Notes: generated from the letters alone by a model not told the origin. A DNA stretch of 64,000 bases from Consotaella salsifontis (GCF_900167365.1 NZ_FUXL01000001.1:265507-329506); one strand, 5' to 3'. Counted from the first letter of the stretch, positions 25,301 to 37,870 are shown. Numbers and translations: made by a program.

Positions 25301-26782
25301 ATGTCTGTTAGACGTCTTGCCGAAGATCGGGAACAACCCGACCACTTCGCGTTTACCGACGAAAACGCCCGCTGGGCCGAACAGACGATCCGCAAGTACC
25401 CGGAAGGACGTCATCAGTCGGCGGTGATTCCGCTGCTCATGCGGGCGCAGGATCAGGAAGGCTGGGTCACGCGGGCGGCGATCGAACATGTGGCGAACAT
25501 GCTCGGAATGCCGCTCATCCGTGTGCTGGAGGTCGCGACCTTCTACACGCAGTTCCAGCTGAAGCCGGTCGGGCGCCATGCCCACGTTCAGGTTTGCGGC
25601 ACCACGCCTTGCATGCTGCGCGGGGCGGAAGGGTTGAAGGAAGTCTGCCGAAACCGCATTCATCACGAGCCGCTCCATGTCTCCGGCGACGGCGGACTGT
25701 CGTGGGAGGAGGTGGAGTGTCTCGGCGCTTGCGTCAACGCGCCGATGGTGATGATCGGCAAGGACACCTACGAGGATCTGTCGCCGGAGCGTCTGGAGGA
25801 GATCATCGATCTCTTCGCCCAGGGCAAAGGCGACAGCGTTCCAACCGGACCGCAGATCGACCGCCATCTTTCGGCGCCGATCGGCGGACCCACCACTCTG
25901 ACCAGCCTCGATGATGGTCGCGAACCCGCTCCGCGTAGCGGCGGAACGACGTCGTCTGGGCGTACAGAAGCGAGGGACACCGGTCCCTCCAAGGCAGCTC
26001 GCCCCGAAACCCACGCGACGGAGACCGCTCCGGCGATCAACGGTCCTGCTCGGGAGGCGGTCAAGGAAGAGGCGTCGGCGACAGATGACGCGGCCAGCGT
26101 CGATGCCTCCGCCGGCGCCGGCGCGCCCGCGTCGGGACATACGGGCGGGCGGCAGGAAGGCCCGAACGACACGGTCGAGCAAGAGGCGGTCGCCCATCAC
26201 GAGGCCGAAGCGACGGGCGGACGCGACCCGGCCGGGTCGCTCGCCGCGCGAGAGGCCGTGGCCGAGGCGGCGGTGGTTCCGGATGTGAGCCGGCCCGACG
26301 ATCAGCCGGCTCCGGAGCGGCGCGCGCACGGTCCGGTTGACATGACCGGCCTCAACAAGACTGAAAGCAGCGTTCCGGAAGGGCGCAGGACCGGGACCGA
26401 CGACACGACCGCAGGTCCCGCGGCCACCGACAGCTTCTCTGACGGTAAGGGAAATGGCGGCGGTGAGGCCGGCGAGCCCGGTCTTGAGCGCGAGGCGCCC
26501 AAGCCTGTCGGCCGCAAGCCGGAGCTTCTGAGCGAACCGGACGGCCAGAAAGATGATCTCAAGCGGATCAAGGGCATCGGCGATGTGATCGAGCAGCAGC
26601 TCAACGAGCTCGGCGTCTTCCACATTCGACAGATCGCGGCCTGGGGCCAGGAAGAGCTGTTCTGGATCGACGATCATCTGAACTTCAGAGGCCGGTCGAT
26701 CCGGGATCGCTGGGTTGACCAGGCGAAGGAACTGGTCGCGGAGACCGGTGCCGCATCCTCCAATGTCGGCGGGGAAGCCTGA
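25301..26782 (+). CDS. nuoE: NADH-quinone oxidoreductase subunit E with long C-terminal extension
   Basis: Residues 1-185 are a normal NuoE: a helical part ([31 protein letters not shown]) and a thioredoxin-like 2Fe-2S domain with ligands Cys99, Cys104, Cys140 and Cys144 (CGTTPC and ECLGAC). The protein then continues to 493 residues through about 230 residues of Ala/Pro/Glu/Thr-rich, probably disordered sequence. It ends in a compact helix-hairpin-helix-like domain ([29 protein letters not shown]). NuoE binds cluster N1a next to FMN. Extended NuoE proteins occur in rhizobia; the role of the tail is unknown. Its stop lies 1 bp before the nuoF start. Confidence 0.93.
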   Translation: MSVRRLAEDREQPDHFAFTDENARWAEQTIRKYPEGRHQSAVIPLLMRAQDQEGWVTRAAIEHVANMLGMPLIRVLEVATFYTQFQLKPVGRHAHVQVCGTTPCMLRGAEGLKEVCRNRIHHEPLHVSGDGGLSWEEVECLGACVNAPMVMIGKDTYEDLSPERLEEIIDLFAQGKGDSVPTGPQIDRHLSAPIGGPTTLTSLDDGREPAPRSGGTTSSGRTEARDTGPSKAARPETHATETAPAINGPAREAVKEEASATDDAASVDASAGAGAPASGHTGGRQEGPNDTVEQEAVAHHEAEATGGRDPAGSLAAREAVAEAAVVPDVSRPDDQPAPERRAHGPVDMTGLNKTESSVPEGRRTGTDDTTAGPAATDSFSDGKGNGGGEAGEPGLEREAPKPVGRKPELLSEPDGQKDDLKRIKGIGDVIEQQLNELGVFHIRQIAAWGQEELFWIDDHLNFRGRSIRDRWVDQAKELVAETGAASSNVGGEA

Positions 26783-26783
26783 G

Positions 26784-28088
26784 ATGCTGAGCGACAAGGA
26801 TCGTATCTTCACCAACATCTATGGCCTTTCCGACAAGAGCCTGAAGGGCGCGATGAAGCGCGGCCTGTGGGACGGCACTGCCGACATCCTGGCCAAGGGG
26901 CGTGACTGGATCATCAACGAGATGAAGGCGTCGGGCCTGCGCGGCCGCGGCGGTGCGGGTTTCCCGACCGGTCTCAAATGGTCGTTCATGCCGAAGCAGT
27001 CGGATGGGCGCCCGCACTATCTGGTCGTCAACGCGGACGAGTCGGAGCCCGGCACCTGCAAGGATCGCGAGATCCTGCGCAACGATCCGCATACCCTCGT
27101 CGAGGGGTGCGTCGTCGCTGGCTTCGCCATGGGGGCCCATACCGCCTTCATTTATGTGCGCGGCGAGTTCATTCGCGAGCGCGAGGCGCTGCAGCGGGCC
27201 ATCGACGAGTGCTATGACGCCGGGCTTCTCGGCCGCAACAACAAGTGCGGCTGGGACTTCGACATCATCGTCCACCATGGCGCTGGCGCCTACATCTGCG
27301 GCGAGGAGACGGCTCTCCTCGAAAGCCTCGAAGGCAAGAAGGGTCAGCCGCGGCTGAAGCCGCCTTTCCCCGCCAATGTCGGCCTTTATGGTTGCCCGAC
27401 CACGGTCAACAATGTTGAGTCGATCGCCGTGGCGCCGACCATTCTGCGTCGTGGCGGCGCTTGGTTCGCGGGGATCGGGCGGCCGAACAATGTCGGCACG
27501 AAGCTTTTCATGATCTCCGGTCATGTCGAGCGGCCTTGTGTCGTCGAAGAGGCGATGGGCATAACCTTCCGCGAGCTCATCGAGCGGCATGCCGGCGGTA
27601 TTCGCGGCGGATGGAACAACCTTCTGGCGGTGATCCCCGGCGGCGCGTCCTGCCCGATCGTTCCGGCTGAGGACATCATGGACTGCGTGATGGATTTCGA
27701 CGGGTTGAGGGAGGTGAAGTCCTCCTTCGGCACGGGCGGCGCCATTGTCATGGACAAGTCCACCGACGTGGTGAAGGCCATCGCTCGCATCTCCTACTTC
27801 TTCAAGCACGAGAGCTGCGGTCAGTGCACGCCGTGCCGCGAGGGAACGGGCTGGATGTGGCGCGTGCTGGAGCGGATGGTGACAGGCAACGCCCAGAAGA
27901 CCGAGATCGACATGCTGCTCGACATCACCAAGCAGGTGGAAGGGCACACGATCTGCGCGCTCGGCGATGCCGCGGCGTGGCCGATCCAGGGATTGATCCG
28001 TCACTTCCGCGCTGAGATCGAGCGCCGTATCGACGAGTTTTCCCGCAATGCCGATGCGAGCCGCCCGGTTCTTGTGGCGGCGGAATAA
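26784..28088 (+). CDS. nuoF: NADH-quinone oxidoreductase subunit F
   Basis: From ATG 26784 ([20 protein letters not shown]), 434 residues. The frame is open upstream but overlaps nuoE. FMN/NADH motifs are [18 protein letters not shown] and [19 protein letters not shown], and the N3 4Fe-4S ligands are in [15 protein letters not shown] plus a later Cys in [13 protein letters not shown]. NuoF oxidises NADH and passes electrons into the iron-sulfur chain. Confidence 0.96.
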   Translation: MLSDKDRIFTNIYGLSDKSLKGAMKRGLWDGTADILAKGRDWIINEMKASGLRGRGGAGFPTGLKWSFMPKQSDGRPHYLVVNADESEPGTCKDREILRNDPHTLVEGCVVAGFAMGAHTAFIYVRGEFIREREALQRAIDECYDAGLLGRNNKCGWDFDIIVHHGAGAYICGEETALLESLEGKKGQPRLKPPFPANVGLYGCPTTVNNVESIAVAPTILRRGGAWFAGIGRPNNVGTKLFMISGHVERPCVVEEAMGITFRELIERHAGGIRGGWNNLLAVIPGGASCPIVPAEDIMDCVMDFDGLREVKSSFGTGGAIVMDKSTDVVKAIARISYFFKHESCGQCTPCREGTGWMWRVLERMVTGNAQKTEIDMLLDITKQVEGHTICALGDAAAWPIQGLIRHFRAEIERRIDEFSRNADASRPVLVAAE

Positions 28089-28136
28089 AAACGGAATTTC
28101 GCCTCGTCTCGGCGGGGCCGTCTTTGAGAAGAAGCC

Positions 28137-30215
28137 ATGGCGAAACTGAAAGTCGACGGCAAAGAGGTTGAGGTTCCCGATCACTTCACGCTGCTCCAGG
28201 CGGCGGAAGAGGCGGGCGCCGAGATTCCTCGCTTCTGTTTCCACGAGCGGCTGTCGATTGCCGGCAACTGTCGCATGTGCCTCGTCGAAGTGAAGGGCGG
28301 GCCGCCGAAGCCCCAGGCGTCGTGCGCCATGGGCGTGAAGGATTTGCGCCCCGGCCCCAACGGCGAGGCGCCAGAGGTCTTCACCAACACACCAATGGTC
28401 AAGAAGGCACGGGAAGGGGTGATGGAGTTTCTCCTCATCAACCATCCTCTCGACTGCCCGATCTGCGACCAGGGCGGCGAGTGCGACCTTCAGGACCAGG
28501 CCATGGCCTATGGCATGGACCGGTCGCGCTACCGCGAGAACAAGCGGGCGGTCGAAGACAAGTACATTGGCCCGTTGGTCAAGACGATCATGACGCGCTG
28601 CATCCACTGTACGCGGTGTGTTCGCTTCACGACCGAGGTGGCGGGCATCTCCGAGCTCGGCTTGATCGGCCGCGGCGAGGACGCCGAGATCACCACCTAT
28701 CTCGAGCAGGCAATGACGTCGGAGCTCCAGGGCAACGTCATCGACCTATGCCCGGTGGGCGCGCTGACCTCGCGCCCCTACGCCTTCCAGGCGCGGCCTT
28801 GGGAACTGACCAAGACCGAAACGGTGGACGTGATGGACGCCGTTGGCTCGTCGATCCGCGTCGACGTTCGCGGCCGCGAGGTGATGCGCATTCTGCCGCG
28901 CGTCAACGAGGCGGTGAACGAGGAGTGGATTTCGGACAAGACGCGCTTCGTGTGGGACGGGCTGCGCACACAGCGTCTCGACCGGCCCTATGTGCGCCGT
29001 GGTGGCCGGCTGACGCCTGCGACGTGGCAGGAAGCCTTCGCGGCGATCGCGGAGAAGGTCGCTGCGACGGCGCCTGAACGGCTGGGTGCCATTGCCGGCG
29101 ATCTCGCCACGGTGGAAGAGATGTGGGCGTTGAAGCGCCTCATCGAATCGCTGGGCTCGGCCAACCTCGACTGCCGTCAGGACGGCGCGGCGCTCGATCC
29201 GGCGAACGGACGGGCAAGCTATCTCTTCAATTCCACCATCGCCGGCATCGAGGACGCAGACGCGATCCTCCTCATCGGCGCCAACCCGCGCTTTGAGGCC
29301 TCCGTCCTCAACGCCCGCATTCGCAAGCGGTGGCGTCTGGGCGACCTGCCGATCGGCGTCATCGGCGAGAAGACGGATCTTCGCTACGAGACCACTTATC
29401 TCGGCGCTGGCGTTGAGACGCTGACGGACGTGGCCAAAGCCAATCGCGCCTTCTTCGACGCGTTGAAGGCGGCCGAGCGTCCGATGGTCATCGTCGGATC
29501 GTCCGCGCTGACAGGCGAGGGCGGCGCCGCCATTCTTGCTTCGGCCGCTGCGCTGGCGCAGGAAATCGGCGCGATCGGCGGCGACGGCTGGAACGGCTTC
29601 AACGTTCTGCACACTGCGGCATCGCGTGTCGGCGGCCTCGATATCGGCTTCGTGCCGGGCGCGCACGGCCTCGGCTTTGCCGGAATGGCTTCGGGCGGCG
29701 TCGACCTGCTGTTCAATCTCGGAGCGGACGAGGTGGACGTGGCGGCGGGCCCGTTCGTCGTTTATATCGGCACCCATGGCGACCGTGGGGCGCATCGCGC
29801 CGACGTCATTCTTCCCGGCGCCGCCTACACCGAAAAGAGCGGGACCTGGGTCAACCTCGAAGGGCGTGCCCAGACGAGCAGCCGCGCTGCCTTCCCTCCG
29901 GGGGACGCGCGCGAGGACTGGGCGATCCTGAGGGCCTTGTCGGCGGTGCTCGGCAAGACCCTACCTTTCGACTCGCTTTCAGCTCTTCGCGCCGAACTCT
30001 ATGCGGCCCTGCCGACGCTGCGCTCGGATGCGGTGGAAGCAGCCGATACCGGTGCGCTGTCGGCGCTCGCGCAGCGCACGACCAGCCTTTCCCATTCGTC
30101 GTTCGGAAGCTCCATCGGCGATTTCTACCTCACCAATCCGATCGCACGGGCGTCCAAGGTGATGGCGGAATGCTCCCGCCTTGCTCACGCCGACCATCTG
30201 CAAGCAGCGGAATAG
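28137..30215 (+). CDS. nuoG: NADH-quinone oxidoreductase subunit G
   Basis: The 692-residue protein begins with the N1b 2Fe-2S domain ([20 protein letters not shown]), then the His-Cys3 cluster N5 motif ([18 protein letters not shown]), the N4 4Fe-4S motif ([13 protein letters not shown]) and a closing [13 protein letters not shown]. The remainder is the molybdopterin-oxidoreductase-like domain, without molybdenum ligands, as usual for complex I. It starts 48 bp after nuoF. Confidence 0.96.
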   Translation: MAKLKVDGKEVEVPDHFTLLQAAEEAGAEIPRFCFHERLSIAGNCRMCLVEVKGGPPKPQASCAMGVKDLRPGPNGEAPEVFTNTPMVKKAREGVMEFLLINHPLDCPICDQGGECDLQDQAMAYGMDRSRYRENKRAVEDKYIGPLVKTIMTRCIHCTRCVRFTTEVAGISELGLIGRGEDAEITTYLEQAMTSELQGNVIDLCPVGALTSRPYAFQARPWELTKTETVDVMDAVGSSIRVDVRGREVMRILPRVNEAVNEEWISDKTRFVWDGLRTQRLDRPYVRRGGRLTPATWQEAFAAIAEKVAATAPERLGAIAGDLATVEEMWALKRLIESLGSANLDCRQDGAALDPANGRASYLFNSTIAGIEDADAILLIGANPRFEASVLNARIRKRWRLGDLPIGVIGEKTDLRYETTYLGAGVETLTDVAKANRAFFDALKAAERPMVIVGSSALTGEGGAAILASAAALAQEIGAIGGDGWNGFNVLHTAASRVGGLDIGFVPGAHGLGFAGMASGGVDLLFNLGADEVDVAAGPFVVYIGTHGDRGAHRADVILPGAAYTEKSGTWVNLEGRAQTSSRAAFPPGDAREDWAILRALSAVLGKTLPFDSLSALRAELYAALPTLRSDAVEAADTGALSALAQRTTSLSHSSFGSSIGDFYLTNPIARASKVMAECSRLAHADHLQAAE

Positions 30216-30227
30216 GGAAGGGCAGAG

Positions 30228-31280
30228 ATGACCGACTTCTTCTGGACCTACCTTTGGCCAGCCATCATCATCCTGGCGGAGAGCCTGCTCTTCCTCGTGG
30301 TGTTGATGATCCTCATCGCCTACATCCTGCTCGCCGATCGCAAGATATGGGCTGCGGTGCAGATCAGGCGTGGGCCTAATGTTGTTGGCCCCTTCGGGCT
30401 ATTCCAGTCCTTTGCCGACCTCTTGAAGTTCGTCTTCAAGGAGCCGGTCATTCCGGCGAGCTCTGATAAGGTCATCTTCCTGCTGGCGCCGCTCCTCGGC
30501 GTGACGCTTGCACTGTCGACCTTTGCCGTCATTCCGGTGGCTGCGGGCTGGGTGGTCGCCGACATCAACGTTGGCATCCTCTACATCTTCGCCATCTCCT
30601 CGCTTGAGGTCTATGGCGTTTTGATGGGGGGGTGGGCCTCCAACTCCAAGTATGCCTTTCTCGGTTCGCTTCGTTCGGCGGCGCAGATGGTGTCCTACGA
30701 GGTTTCCATCGGCCTGGTCATCGTGACAGTCTTGCTCTGCGTCGGTTCGCTCAATCTCACCGACATCGTGATCGCGCAGACCACCGGGCTCGGCACCATG
30801 CTCGGCCTGCCGAACACGTTCCTCGACTGGCACTGGCTGCCGCTCTTCCCGATGTTCATCGTGTTCTTCATCTCGTCGCTTGCCGAAACGAACCGTCCGC
30901 CTTTCGATCTCCCGGAGGCCGAGTCGGAGCTGGTCGCCGGCTACATGGTCGAGTATGGCTCGACGCCGTACATGATGTTCATGCTGGGCGAGTATGCGGC
31001 GATCTCGCTGATGTGCTCGCTGATGACCATCCTGTTCCTCGGCGGCTGGCTACCCCCGTTTGGGTTTGCTCCGTTCACCTGGGTCCCGGGTATCATCTGG
31101 TTCGTCCTGAAGGCGCTGCTGGTGTTCTTCATGTTCGCCCTGGTGAAGGCATTCGTGCCGCGCTATCGCTACGACCAGCTCATGCGCCTCGGCTGGAAGG
31201 TCTTCCTGCCGCTGTCGCTCGCCATGGTCGTGATCGTCGCCTTCGTTCTTCAGCTCACCGGCTGGAGTGACATGCTCTAG
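30228..31280 (+). CDS. nuoH: NADH-quinone oxidoreductase subunit H
   Basis: The 350-residue, eight-helix membrane protein includes [20 protein letters not shown], the quinone-channel loop [20 protein letters not shown], and [20 protein letters not shown], all NuoH signatures. NuoH forms part of the quinone entry channel and connects the two arms. It follows nuoG by 12 bp. Confidence 0.96.
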   Translation: MTDFFWTYLWPAIIILAESLLFLVVLMILIAYILLADRKIWAAVQIRRGPNVVGPFGLFQSFADLLKFVFKEPVIPASSDKVIFLLAPLLGVTLALSTFAVIPVAAGWVVADINVGILYIFAISSLEVYGVLMGGWASNSKYAFLGSLRSAAQMVSYEVSIGLVIVTVLLCVGSLNLTDIVIAQTTGLGTMLGLPNTFLDWHWLPLFPMFIVFFISSLAETNRPPFDLPEAESELVAGYMVEYGSTPYMMFMLGEYAAISLMCSLMTILFLGGWLPPFGFAPFTWVPGIIWFVLKALLVFFMFALVKAFVPRYRYDQLMRLGWKVFLPLSLAMVVIVAFVLQLTGWSDML

Positions 31281-31334
31281 AGGCCCGAGGCCAATTCTTA
31301 GGTCAGGTTGCTCGAAGCTGTTTGGATCTCGTTG

Positions 31335-31823
31335 ATGAACATTTCACAAGCCGTCCAGTCGCTGTTCCTGAAGGAGTTCTTCCAGGCCGTCGGCCTGTCG
31401 ATGCGCTACTTCTTCAAGCCGAAGACGACCATCAACTATCCCTTCGAGAAGGGGCCGATCTCGCCGCGCTTTCGCGGCGAGCACGCCCTGCGCCGTTACC
31501 CCAATGGTCAGGAGCGCTGCATCGCCTGCAAGCTCTGCGAGGCGATCTGTCCGGCTCAGGCCATCACCATCGAGGCCGGCCCGCGCCGCAACGACGGAAC
31601 CCGGCGCACGGTGCGTTACGACATCGATATGGTGAAGTGCATCTACTGCGGCTTCTGCCAGGAAGCCTGCCCCGTCGACGCCATCGTCGAGGGGCCGAAT
31701 TTCGAGTTCTCCACGGAAACCCGTGAGGAGCTGTACTACGACAAGGAAAAGTTGTTGGCGAACGGTGACCGCTGGGAGCGGGAGATCGCCACCAACATTG
31801 CGCTCGACGCGCCCTATCGCTAA
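31335..31823 (+). CDS. nuoI: NADH-quinone oxidoreductase subunit I
   Basis: I take ATG 31335 ([20 protein letters not shown]), giving 162 residues; an in-frame TTG at 31308 would add nine. Two 4Fe-4S ferredoxin motifs, [12 protein letters not shown] and [12 protein letters not shown], bind clusters N6a and N6b. The N-terminal amphipathic helix lies on the membrane surface. NuoI passes electrons toward N2 in NuoB. Confidence 0.95.
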   Translation: MNISQAVQSLFLKEFFQAVGLSMRYFFKPKTTINYPFEKGPISPRFRGEHALRRYPNGQERCIACKLCEAICPAQAITIEAGPRRNDGTRRTVRYDIDMVKCIYCGFCQEACPVDAIVEGPNFEFSTETREELYYDKEKLLANGDRWEREIATNIALDAPYR

Positions 31824-31883
31824 TCGGGTTCGCGGAGCCGCGCCTTTCACGGCGCCGACCTCCGTGCCCCGGACCGACATTTA

Positions 31884-31910
31884 GCCCGACGCGCCACGAG
31901 GCGTTCGGGC
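31884..31910. other. Intercistronic hairpin between nuoI and nuoJ
   Basis: GCCCGACGC and GCGTTCGGGC can pair (one bulged T) around an 8-nt loop in the 108-bp nuoI-nuoJ gap. There is no T run, so it does not look like a terminator. A transcript-stability or processing hairpin is a reasonable guess. Confidence 0.35.
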
Positions 31911-31931
31911 CGGCCGAATGAGGAGCCAGGC

Positions 31932-32549
31932 ATGCTGGGCCTGCAGGCACTGTTCTTCTATATCTTCGCGTTCGTGACGATTGGGTCCGCGCTGATGGTG
32001 GTTTTCTTGCGAAACCCCGTCCACTCGGTGCTCTTCCTGATCCTTGCCTTCGTCAGCGGCGCGGGGCTCTTCCTGTTGGCCGGCGCGGAGTTTCTCGCGC
32101 TCATCCTTATCGTCGTTTATGTCGGCGCCGTGGCGATCCTCTTCCTTTTCGTCGTCATGATGCTGGACATCGATATCGCGCAGGTGCGCGGGCGGATGCT
32201 GGAATACGCGCCGATCGGCGCGCTGGTCGGCCTGGTTCTTCTAGCCGAGATCATTATTGCCGTGACCGGCAACTATTACGATCCTGGAACGCCTCTGGTG
32301 ACCTCTCAGCCGATCCCGCCGCTTGAGACGGTCTCCAACATCCAGGCGCTCGGAAGCGTACTCTACACGCGGTATGTCTTCTTCTTTCAGGTCTCGGGAA
32401 TGATCCTCCTGGTGGCCATGATCGGGGCGATCGTGCTGACGCTACGCCATCGAGAGGGCATCAAGCGCCAGTCTGTTTCGGAGCAGGTTTCCCACACCGG
32501 GAAAAACTCCATCGAAGTTCGCAAAGTCGAAAGCGGCAAGGGCATCTGA
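31932..32549 (+). CDS. nuoJ: NADH-quinone oxidoreductase subunit J
   Basis: The 205-residue protein has five membrane helices with the NuoJ pattern: MVVFLRNPVHSVLFLILAFV, FLALILIVVYVGAVAILFLF and VVMMLDID. The helix with VYVGAVAILFLF contains the pi-bulge/glycine region important for coupling. A polar tail of about 30 residues follows the last helix. nuoK starts 12 bp downstream. Confidence 0.95.
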   Translation: MLGLQALFFYIFAFVTIGSALMVVFLRNPVHSVLFLILAFVSGAGLFLLAGAEFLALILIVVYVGAVAILFLFVVMMLDIDIAQVRGRMLEYAPIGALVGLVLLAEIIIAVTGNYYDPGTPLVTSQPIPPLETVSNIQALGSVLYTRYVFFFQVSGMILLVAMIGAIVLTLRHREGIKRQSVSEQVSHTGKNSIEVRKVESGKGI

Positions 32550-32561
32550 GGGCATAAACCC

Positions 32562-32870
32562 ATGGAAATCGGGCTGGGCCATTATCTGACCGTTGGAGCC
32601 GTTCTCTTCGTCATCGGCGTCTTCGGCATCTTCCTCAACCGGAAGAACATCATCATCATTCTCATGTCGGTCGAGCTGATCCTGCTCGCCGTCAACGTCA
32701 ACTTCGTGGCCTTCTCGGCCTTCCTCAACGATCTCGTCGGCCAGGTCTTCGCGCTTTTCGTGCTGACCGTGGCGGCGGCCGAGGCGGCGATCGGACTGGC
32801 CATTCTGGTCGTCTTCTTCCGCAACCGCGGATCGATCGCGGTTGATGACGTCAATTCGATGAAAGGCTGA
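32562..32870 (+). CDS. nuoK: NADH-quinone oxidoreductase subunit K
   Basis: The 102-residue, three-helix protein shows the NuoK features: [20 protein letters not shown], with the conserved Glu in the second helix, and [20 protein letters not shown], with the second conserved Glu. These two membrane glutamates are part of the proton path. The nuoL start is 8 bp downstream. Confidence 0.96.
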   Translation: MEIGLGHYLTVGAVLFVIGVFGIFLNRKNIIIILMSVELILLAVNVNFVAFSAFLNDLVGQVFALFVLTVAAAEAAIGLAILVVFFRNRGSIAVDDVNSMKG

Positions 32871-32878
32871 ACTGAGCG

Positions 32879-34852
32879 ATGTATCCCACGATCGTCCTCC
32901 TTCCTCTCGTCGGATTCCTGGTGGCCGGCCTGTTCGGTCGATCCATCGGGGTAAAGGCGTCCGAATACGTCACGACGGGCTTTCTGCTCGTGTCGATGAT
33001 CCTGTCGTGGATCGCCTTCTTCTCCTTCGGAGGAGAGACGGTGCGCGTTTCGCTGCTCCACTGGATCCAGTCCGGCGGGGTCGATCTTGACTGGTCGCTG
33101 CGGATCGATCGCCTGACGCTGGTGATGCTGGTGGTCGTGACCACCGTGTCGGCTCTCGTGCATGTCTATTCCATCGGCTACATGCACCATGACCCCCACC
33201 GGCCGCGCTTCTTCGCCTACCTGTCGTTCTTCACCTTCTCCATGTTGATGCTGGTGACGGCGAACAATCTGGTGCAGATGTTCTTTGGCTGGGAAGGCGT
33301 GGGCCTCGCCTCCTATCTTCTCATCGGCTTCTGGTACACGCGGCCCTCTGCCTGCGCCGCGGCGATGAAGGCCTTCATCGTCAACCGCGTCGGCGATTTT
33401 GGGTTCACCCTCGGAATTTTCGGCATCTTCGTTCTCTTCGGCTCGGTGAATTTTGACACGATCTTCGCCGGGGCCGCGGGCATGGCAGCAGAGCTCGGCC
33501 ATGCGGGCGAGGGCGCCACGACGGCCGAAACCGTCTTCACCTTCGCCGGAACGTCGTTTACGGCCGCCGGTGCTCTCACCGTCATCTGCCTGCTGCTCTT
33601 TATGGGCGCCATGGGTAAGTCCGCGCAGATCGGCCTGCACACTTGGCTGCCGGACGCCATGGAAGGCCCGACGCCGGTCTCGGCCCTGATCCACGCCGCG
33701 ACCATGGTCACGGCGGGCGTCTTCATGCTGGCGCGCATGTCGCCGCTGTTCGAGCTGTCGCCCACCGCCCTCGGCTTCGTTACCTTCATCGGCGGTACGA
33801 CGGCGATCTTCGCGGCGACCGTCGGCCTCGTCCAGAACGACATCAAGCGGGTCATCGCCTATTCGACGTGCTCGCAGCTCGGATACATGTTTGTCGCGCT
33901 CGGCGTCGGCTCCTACGGCGCCGCCATCTTCCATCTGTTCACGCACGCGTTCTTCAAGGCGCTGCTCTTCCTTGGCGCCGGCGCGGTTATCCACGCTGTC
34001 TCCGACGAGCAGGACATGCGGAAGATGGGCGGCCTCAGGAAGCACATCCCCATCACCTATTGGATGATGATCGTCGGCACGCTGGCGCTGACGGGCTTCC
34101 CGCTGACGTCGGGCTACTACTCGAAGGACGCGATCATCGAGAGCGCCTTCGTCAGCCACAACGCCTTCGCGATGTATGGCTTCGTGATGACGGTCGTGGC
34201 GGCGCTGCTGACCAGCTTCTACTCCTGGCGCCTGATCTTCATGACCTTCCATGGCAAGCCCAGGGCTTCGGCGGAAGTGATGCACCACGTGCACGAGTCG
34301 CCGATGGTGATGCTGGTGCCGCTGGGCGTCCTCGCGCTCGGCGCGATCTTCGCCGGTCTCGTCTTCACCGGAAGATTCATCGGCAGCGGCTACGAGGCGT
34401 TCTGGAACGCTGCTCTCTACACGGGGCCCGAGAACGAGGTCCTGCACGAGATGCACGGCATTCCGTTCCTCATCGGCATTCTGCCCTTCCTGATGATGCT
34501 GATTGGTTTCGCGGTCGCCTGGTTCTTCTACATCCGCTCGCCGTCCACACCGAGAAGTCTCGCAGAGCGCTATCCGGGGCTCTACCGCTTCCTTTTGAAC
34601 AAGTGGTACTTCGACGAACTCTATGATCGCGTGTTCGTTCGGCCTGCGAAGCGCCTCGGCCGCTTCCTCTGGAAGACCGGAGACGGCACGGTTATCGACG
34701 GGCTCGGGCCCGATGGTGTGTCGGCGCGAGTTGTTGATATCGCCGGACGCGTAATCCGGCTGCAGAGCGGCTATATCTACCACTATGCCTTTGCCATGCT
34801 GATCGGCGTCGTGCTCCTGGTGACGTGGATGACCGTGGCGGGAGCGAACTGA
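32879..34852 (+). CDS. nuoL: NADH-quinone oxidoreductase subunit L
   Basis: The 657-residue antiporter-like subunit carries [20 protein letters not shown], the helix with [20 protein letters not shown] (conserved Lys and Trp-Leu-Pro-Asp-Ala), and [17 protein letters not shown]. The C-terminal extension forms the lateral helix running along the membrane arm. Its last base is shared with the nuoM start (ATGA overlap). Confidence 0.96.
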   Translation: MYPTIVLLPLVGFLVAGLFGRSIGVKASEYVTTGFLLVSMILSWIAFFSFGGETVRVSLLHWIQSGGVDLDWSLRIDRLTLVMLVVVTTVSALVHVYSIGYMHHDPHRPRFFAYLSFFTFSMLMLVTANNLVQMFFGWEGVGLASYLLIGFWYTRPSACAAAMKAFIVNRVGDFGFTLGIFGIFVLFGSVNFDTIFAGAAGMAAELGHAGEGATTAETVFTFAGTSFTAAGALTVICLLLFMGAMGKSAQIGLHTWLPDAMEGPTPVSALIHAATMVTAGVFMLARMSPLFELSPTALGFVTFIGGTTAIFAATVGLVQNDIKRVIAYSTCSQLGYMFVALGVGSYGAAIFHLFTHAFFKALLFLGAGAVIHAVSDEQDMRKMGGLRKHIPITYWMMIVGTLALTGFPLTSGYYSKDAIIESAFVSHNAFAMYGFVMTVVAALLTSFYSWRLIFMTFHGKPRASAEVMHHVHESPMVMLVPLGVLALGAIFAGLVFTGRFIGSGYEAFWNAALYTGPENEVLHEMHGIPFLIGILPFLMMLIGFAVAWFFYIRSPSTPRSLAERYPGLYRFLLNKWYFDELYDRVFVRPAKRLGRFLWKTGDGTVIDGLGPDGVSARVVDIAGRVIRLQSGYIYHYAFAMLIGVVLLVTWMTVAGAN

Positions 34853-36360
34853 TGACCGACTGGCCGATCCTTTCCACTGTTACCTTCCTGCCGCTCATCG
34901 GCGCTCTGCTGATCCTGTTCATCCGGGACGACAATGAGCAGGCGCGTCAGAACATCCGCACCGTGGCGCTGCTGGCGACCATCTTCACCTTCCTTCTGTC
35001 GCTCGGCATCTGGCTTTCGTTCGACGAGAGCAATCCGGGCTTCCAGATGGTCGAGCAGATGAGCTGGCTCGGCAGCGGCATTAGCTACCACATGGGCGTC
35101 GACGGCATCTCGATGCTGTTCGTCATCCTCACCACCTTCCTGATGCCGATCTGTATTTTGGCGAGCCGCGAGTCGATCAAGACTCGTGTCAAGGAGTACA
35201 TGATCGCGTTCCTGATCCTGGAAACGCTGGTGGTGGGCGTCTTCTGCGCGCTCGATATCGTTCTCTTCTATATCTTCTTCGAGGGCGGCCTTATTCCGAT
35301 GTTCCTGATCATCGGAGTGTGGGGCGGCAAGCGGCGCATCTACGCCAGCTACAAGTTCTTCATCTACACCTTCCTCGGCTCCGTCCTGATGCTGATCGCC
35401 ATCATGGCGATGTACTGGGCCGCGGGAACGACCTCGATCCCCGAACTGCTCCGGTTCAACTTCCCGGCGTCGATGCAGGGATGGCTGTGGTTCGCGTTCC
35501 TTGCCTCCTTCGCCGTGAAGATGCCGATGTGGCCGGTCCACACCTGGCTCCCCGACGCGCACGTCGAGGCGCCGACGGCGGGCTCGGTCATCCTGGCCGG
35601 TATCCTTCTGAAGCTCGGCGGCTACGGCATGATCCGCTTCTCGCTGCCGATGTTCCCGCTTGCATCGGCAGACTTCGCGCCGCTGATCTACACGCTCTCG
35701 GTGGTCGCGATCATCTACACGTCGCTGGTCGCCCTGATGCAGGAAGACATCAAGAAGCTGATCGCCTATTCCTCCGTCGCCCATATGGGCTTCGTGACCA
35801 TGGGCATCTTCGCGGCCAATGTTCAGGGCGTCCAGGGTGCGATCTTCCAGATGCTCTCCCACGGGCTCGTCTCGGGCGCGCTGTTCCTGTGCGTCGGTGT
35901 CGTCTACGACCGGATGCATACGCGTGAGATCGCGGCCTATGGCGGCCTTGTCAGCCGTATGCCGGTCTACGCGGCCGTATTCATGATCCTCACAATGGCC
36001 AATATCGGCCTGCCGGGGACCAGCGGCTTCATCGGCGAGTTCCTGACGTTGATCGGCGTCTATCAGGCGAATTCCTGGGTCGCGATCTTCGCCGCGCTCG
36101 GCATGATCCTGTCTGCTGCCTACGCCCTTTGGCTCTATCGCCGCGTCATCTTCGGCGCGCTGGAGAAGGAGAGCCTGAGATCGATCCTCGATCTGTCGCG
36201 GCGTGAGAAGATCCTGCTCTACCCGCTGGTCGTGCTGGTCATCTTCTTCGGCGTCTATCCGATGCCGATCTTCAATGCCACGGCCGCCTCGGTCGAAGCG
36301 GTGGTGAATTCCTATTCGGCGGCTGTTCAGGCCAGTCAGTCCGTCGCGACGGTCCGGTAA
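34852..36360 (+). CDS. nuoM: NADH-quinone oxidoreductase subunit M
   Basis: From ATG 34852 ([20 protein letters not shown]), 502 residues, overlapping the nuoL stop. Antiporter-like motifs include [20 protein letters not shown] with its conserved Glu, [20 protein letters not shown], and [15 protein letters not shown]. NuoM is one of three proton-pumping antiporter-like subunits. Confidence 0.96.
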   Translation: MTDWPILSTVTFLPLIGALLILFIRDDNEQARQNIRTVALLATIFTFLLSLGIWLSFDESNPGFQMVEQMSWLGSGISYHMGVDGISMLFVILTTFLMPICILASRESIKTRVKEYMIAFLILETLVVGVFCALDIVLFYIFFEGGLIPMFLIIGVWGGKRRIYASYKFFIYTFLGSVLMLIAIMAMYWAAGTTSIPELLRFNFPASMQGWLWFAFLASFAVKMPMWPVHTWLPDAHVEAPTAGSVILAGILLKLGGYGMIRFSLPMFPLASADFAPLIYTLSVVAIIYTSLVALMQEDIKKLIAYSSVAHMGFVTMGIFAANVQGVQGAIFQMLSHGLVSGALFLCVGVVYDRMHTREIAAYGGLVSRMPVYAAVFMILTMANIGLPGTSGFIGEFLTLIGVYQANSWVAIFAALGMILSAAYALWLYRRVIFGALEKESLRSILDLSRREKILLYPLVVLVIFFGVYPMPIFNATAASVEAVVNSYSAAVQASQSVATVR

Positions 36361-36374
36361 GGGACGAAGAAGAC

Positions 36375-37814
36375 ATGCAACCCGATTTCCTCGCCACCAG
36401 CCTTCATATCGTCGCGCCGGAACTGATCATGGCGCTCGGCACCATGGTGCTTCTGATGATCGGCGTCTTCATGGGCGAGAAAAGCGCTCAGACGGTGACC
36501 GGCCTTGCGGTCGCGCTGCTCATCATCACGGGCCTGTGGCTGACGCTGGTTGCGCCGGACGGAGCAGCCTTCGGAGGGTCCATCGTTCTCGAGCCCTTCG
36601 CTCGGTTCATGAAGGTGCTGGTGCTGATCGGATCGGCCGTCGCGCTGGTCATGTCGGTGGGCTTCACCGAGCGTGAGCGGTTCGACCGTTTCGAGTTTCC
36701 TGTGCTGGTGCTGCTCTCGACCCTCGGCATGATGCTGATGGTTTCGTCGGGAGACCTGCTTACCCTCTATATGGGCCTTGAGCTCCAGTCGCTCGCCATC
36801 TACGTCCTTTGCTCCATCAACCGTGACTCCGTCCGGTCGACGGAAGCCGGCGTCAAGTACTTCGTTCTCGGCGCGCTCTCGTCTGGCATGCTCCTCTACG
36901 GCGCGTCGCTCATCTACGGCTTTACCGGGCAGATCGACTTCAAGGCGATTTCGCTGGTGCTGACGGGTGAGCCGGGTCTCGGCCTGATCATCGGCATGGT
37001 GTTTCTGCTCGCCGGCCTGGCGTTCAAGATTTCAGCGGTGCCTTTCCATATGTGGACGCCGGACGTTTATGAAGGCGCGCCGACGCCCGTGACGGCCTTC
37101 CTTGCCGCCGCGCCGAAGATCGCCGCGATGACGCTGCTGCTGCGTTTCACGATCCAGGCGTTCGGACCGCTCCACGATGAGTGGCGCCAGGTGATCATCT
37201 TCATCTCGCTCGCATCGATGATCTTCGGATCGTTCGCCGCGATCGGCCAGCACAACATCAAGCGGCTGATGGCCTATTCCTCGATCGGTCACATGGGCTT
37301 TGCCCTCGTGGGGCTGTCGGCGGGAAGCGTCGCCGGCGTTCGCGGCGTCATCCTCTACATGACCATCTACATGGCCATGACCCTCGGCACTTTCGCGGTC
37401 ATCCTCTCCATGCGGCGCCGCGACGGCATGGTCGAGGAGATCAACGATCTGGCGGGTTTGTCCAAAACCAATCCGGTGATGGCGCTCTTCCTGACCTTTC
37501 TGATGTTCTCGCTTGCCGGCGTGCCGCCGCTTGCCGGCTTCTTCGCCAAGTACTTCGTCTTCATGGCGGCGGTCGAGGCGGGCTATTACACGTTGGCCGT
37601 CATCGGCGTTTTGGCGAGCGCGGTCGGCCTCTACTACTATCTCCGCGTGGTGAAGGTGATGTGGTTCGACGAGCCCGCGGGCGAATTCGTGCCGGCGGCA
37701 ATGGAATTGCGCGTCGTCGTCGGTGCCGCCGCGCTGTTCATCTTCCCGGTCTATCTGCTGGTGGGCGGGCCGATCTCGGCAGCCGCGGAAGCTGCGGCGC
37801 GGACGCTCTTCTGA
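36375..37814 (+). CDS. nuoN: NADH-quinone oxidoreductase subunit N
   Basis: The 479-residue antiporter-like subunit starts [20 protein letters not shown]. It includes [40 protein letters not shown] and [20 protein letters not shown], the NuoN signatures. It is the last gene of the operon and is followed 56 bp later by a strong terminator. Confidence 0.96.
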   Translation: MQPDFLATSLHIVAPELIMALGTMVLLMIGVFMGEKSAQTVTGLAVALLIITGLWLTLVAPDGAAFGGSIVLEPFARFMKVLVLIGSAVALVMSVGFTERERFDRFEFPVLVLLSTLGMMLMVSSGDLLTLYMGLELQSLAIYVLCSINRDSVRSTEAGVKYFVLGALSSGMLLYGASLIYGFTGQIDFKAISLVLTGEPGLGLIIGMVFLLAGLAFKISAVPFHMWTPDVYEGAPTPVTAFLAAAPKIAAMTLLLRFTIQAFGPLHDEWRQVIIFISLASMIFGSFAAIGQHNIKRLMAYSSIGHMGFALVGLSAGSVAGVRGVILYMTIYMAMTLGTFAVILSMRRRDGMVEEINDLAGLSKTNPVMALFLTFLMFSLAGVPPLAGFFAKYFVFMAAVEAGYYTLAVIGVLASAVGLYYYLRVVKVMWFDEPAGEFVPAAMELRVVVGAAALFIFPVYLLVGGPISAAAEAAARTLF

Positions 37815-37870
37815 CCTGTTCATAGGCAGACGTCGCGGCCTTGTCGGCGAGAATGAAGATTGATGTCCAT

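Noticed and set aside
32582-34783. 733-codon minus-strand frame opposite nuoK-nuoL
   Set aside because: It is His/Arg/Asp/Glu-rich with no domain and mirrors the codon pattern of nuoL. The same effect is seen opposite nuoF, nuoM and nuoN.
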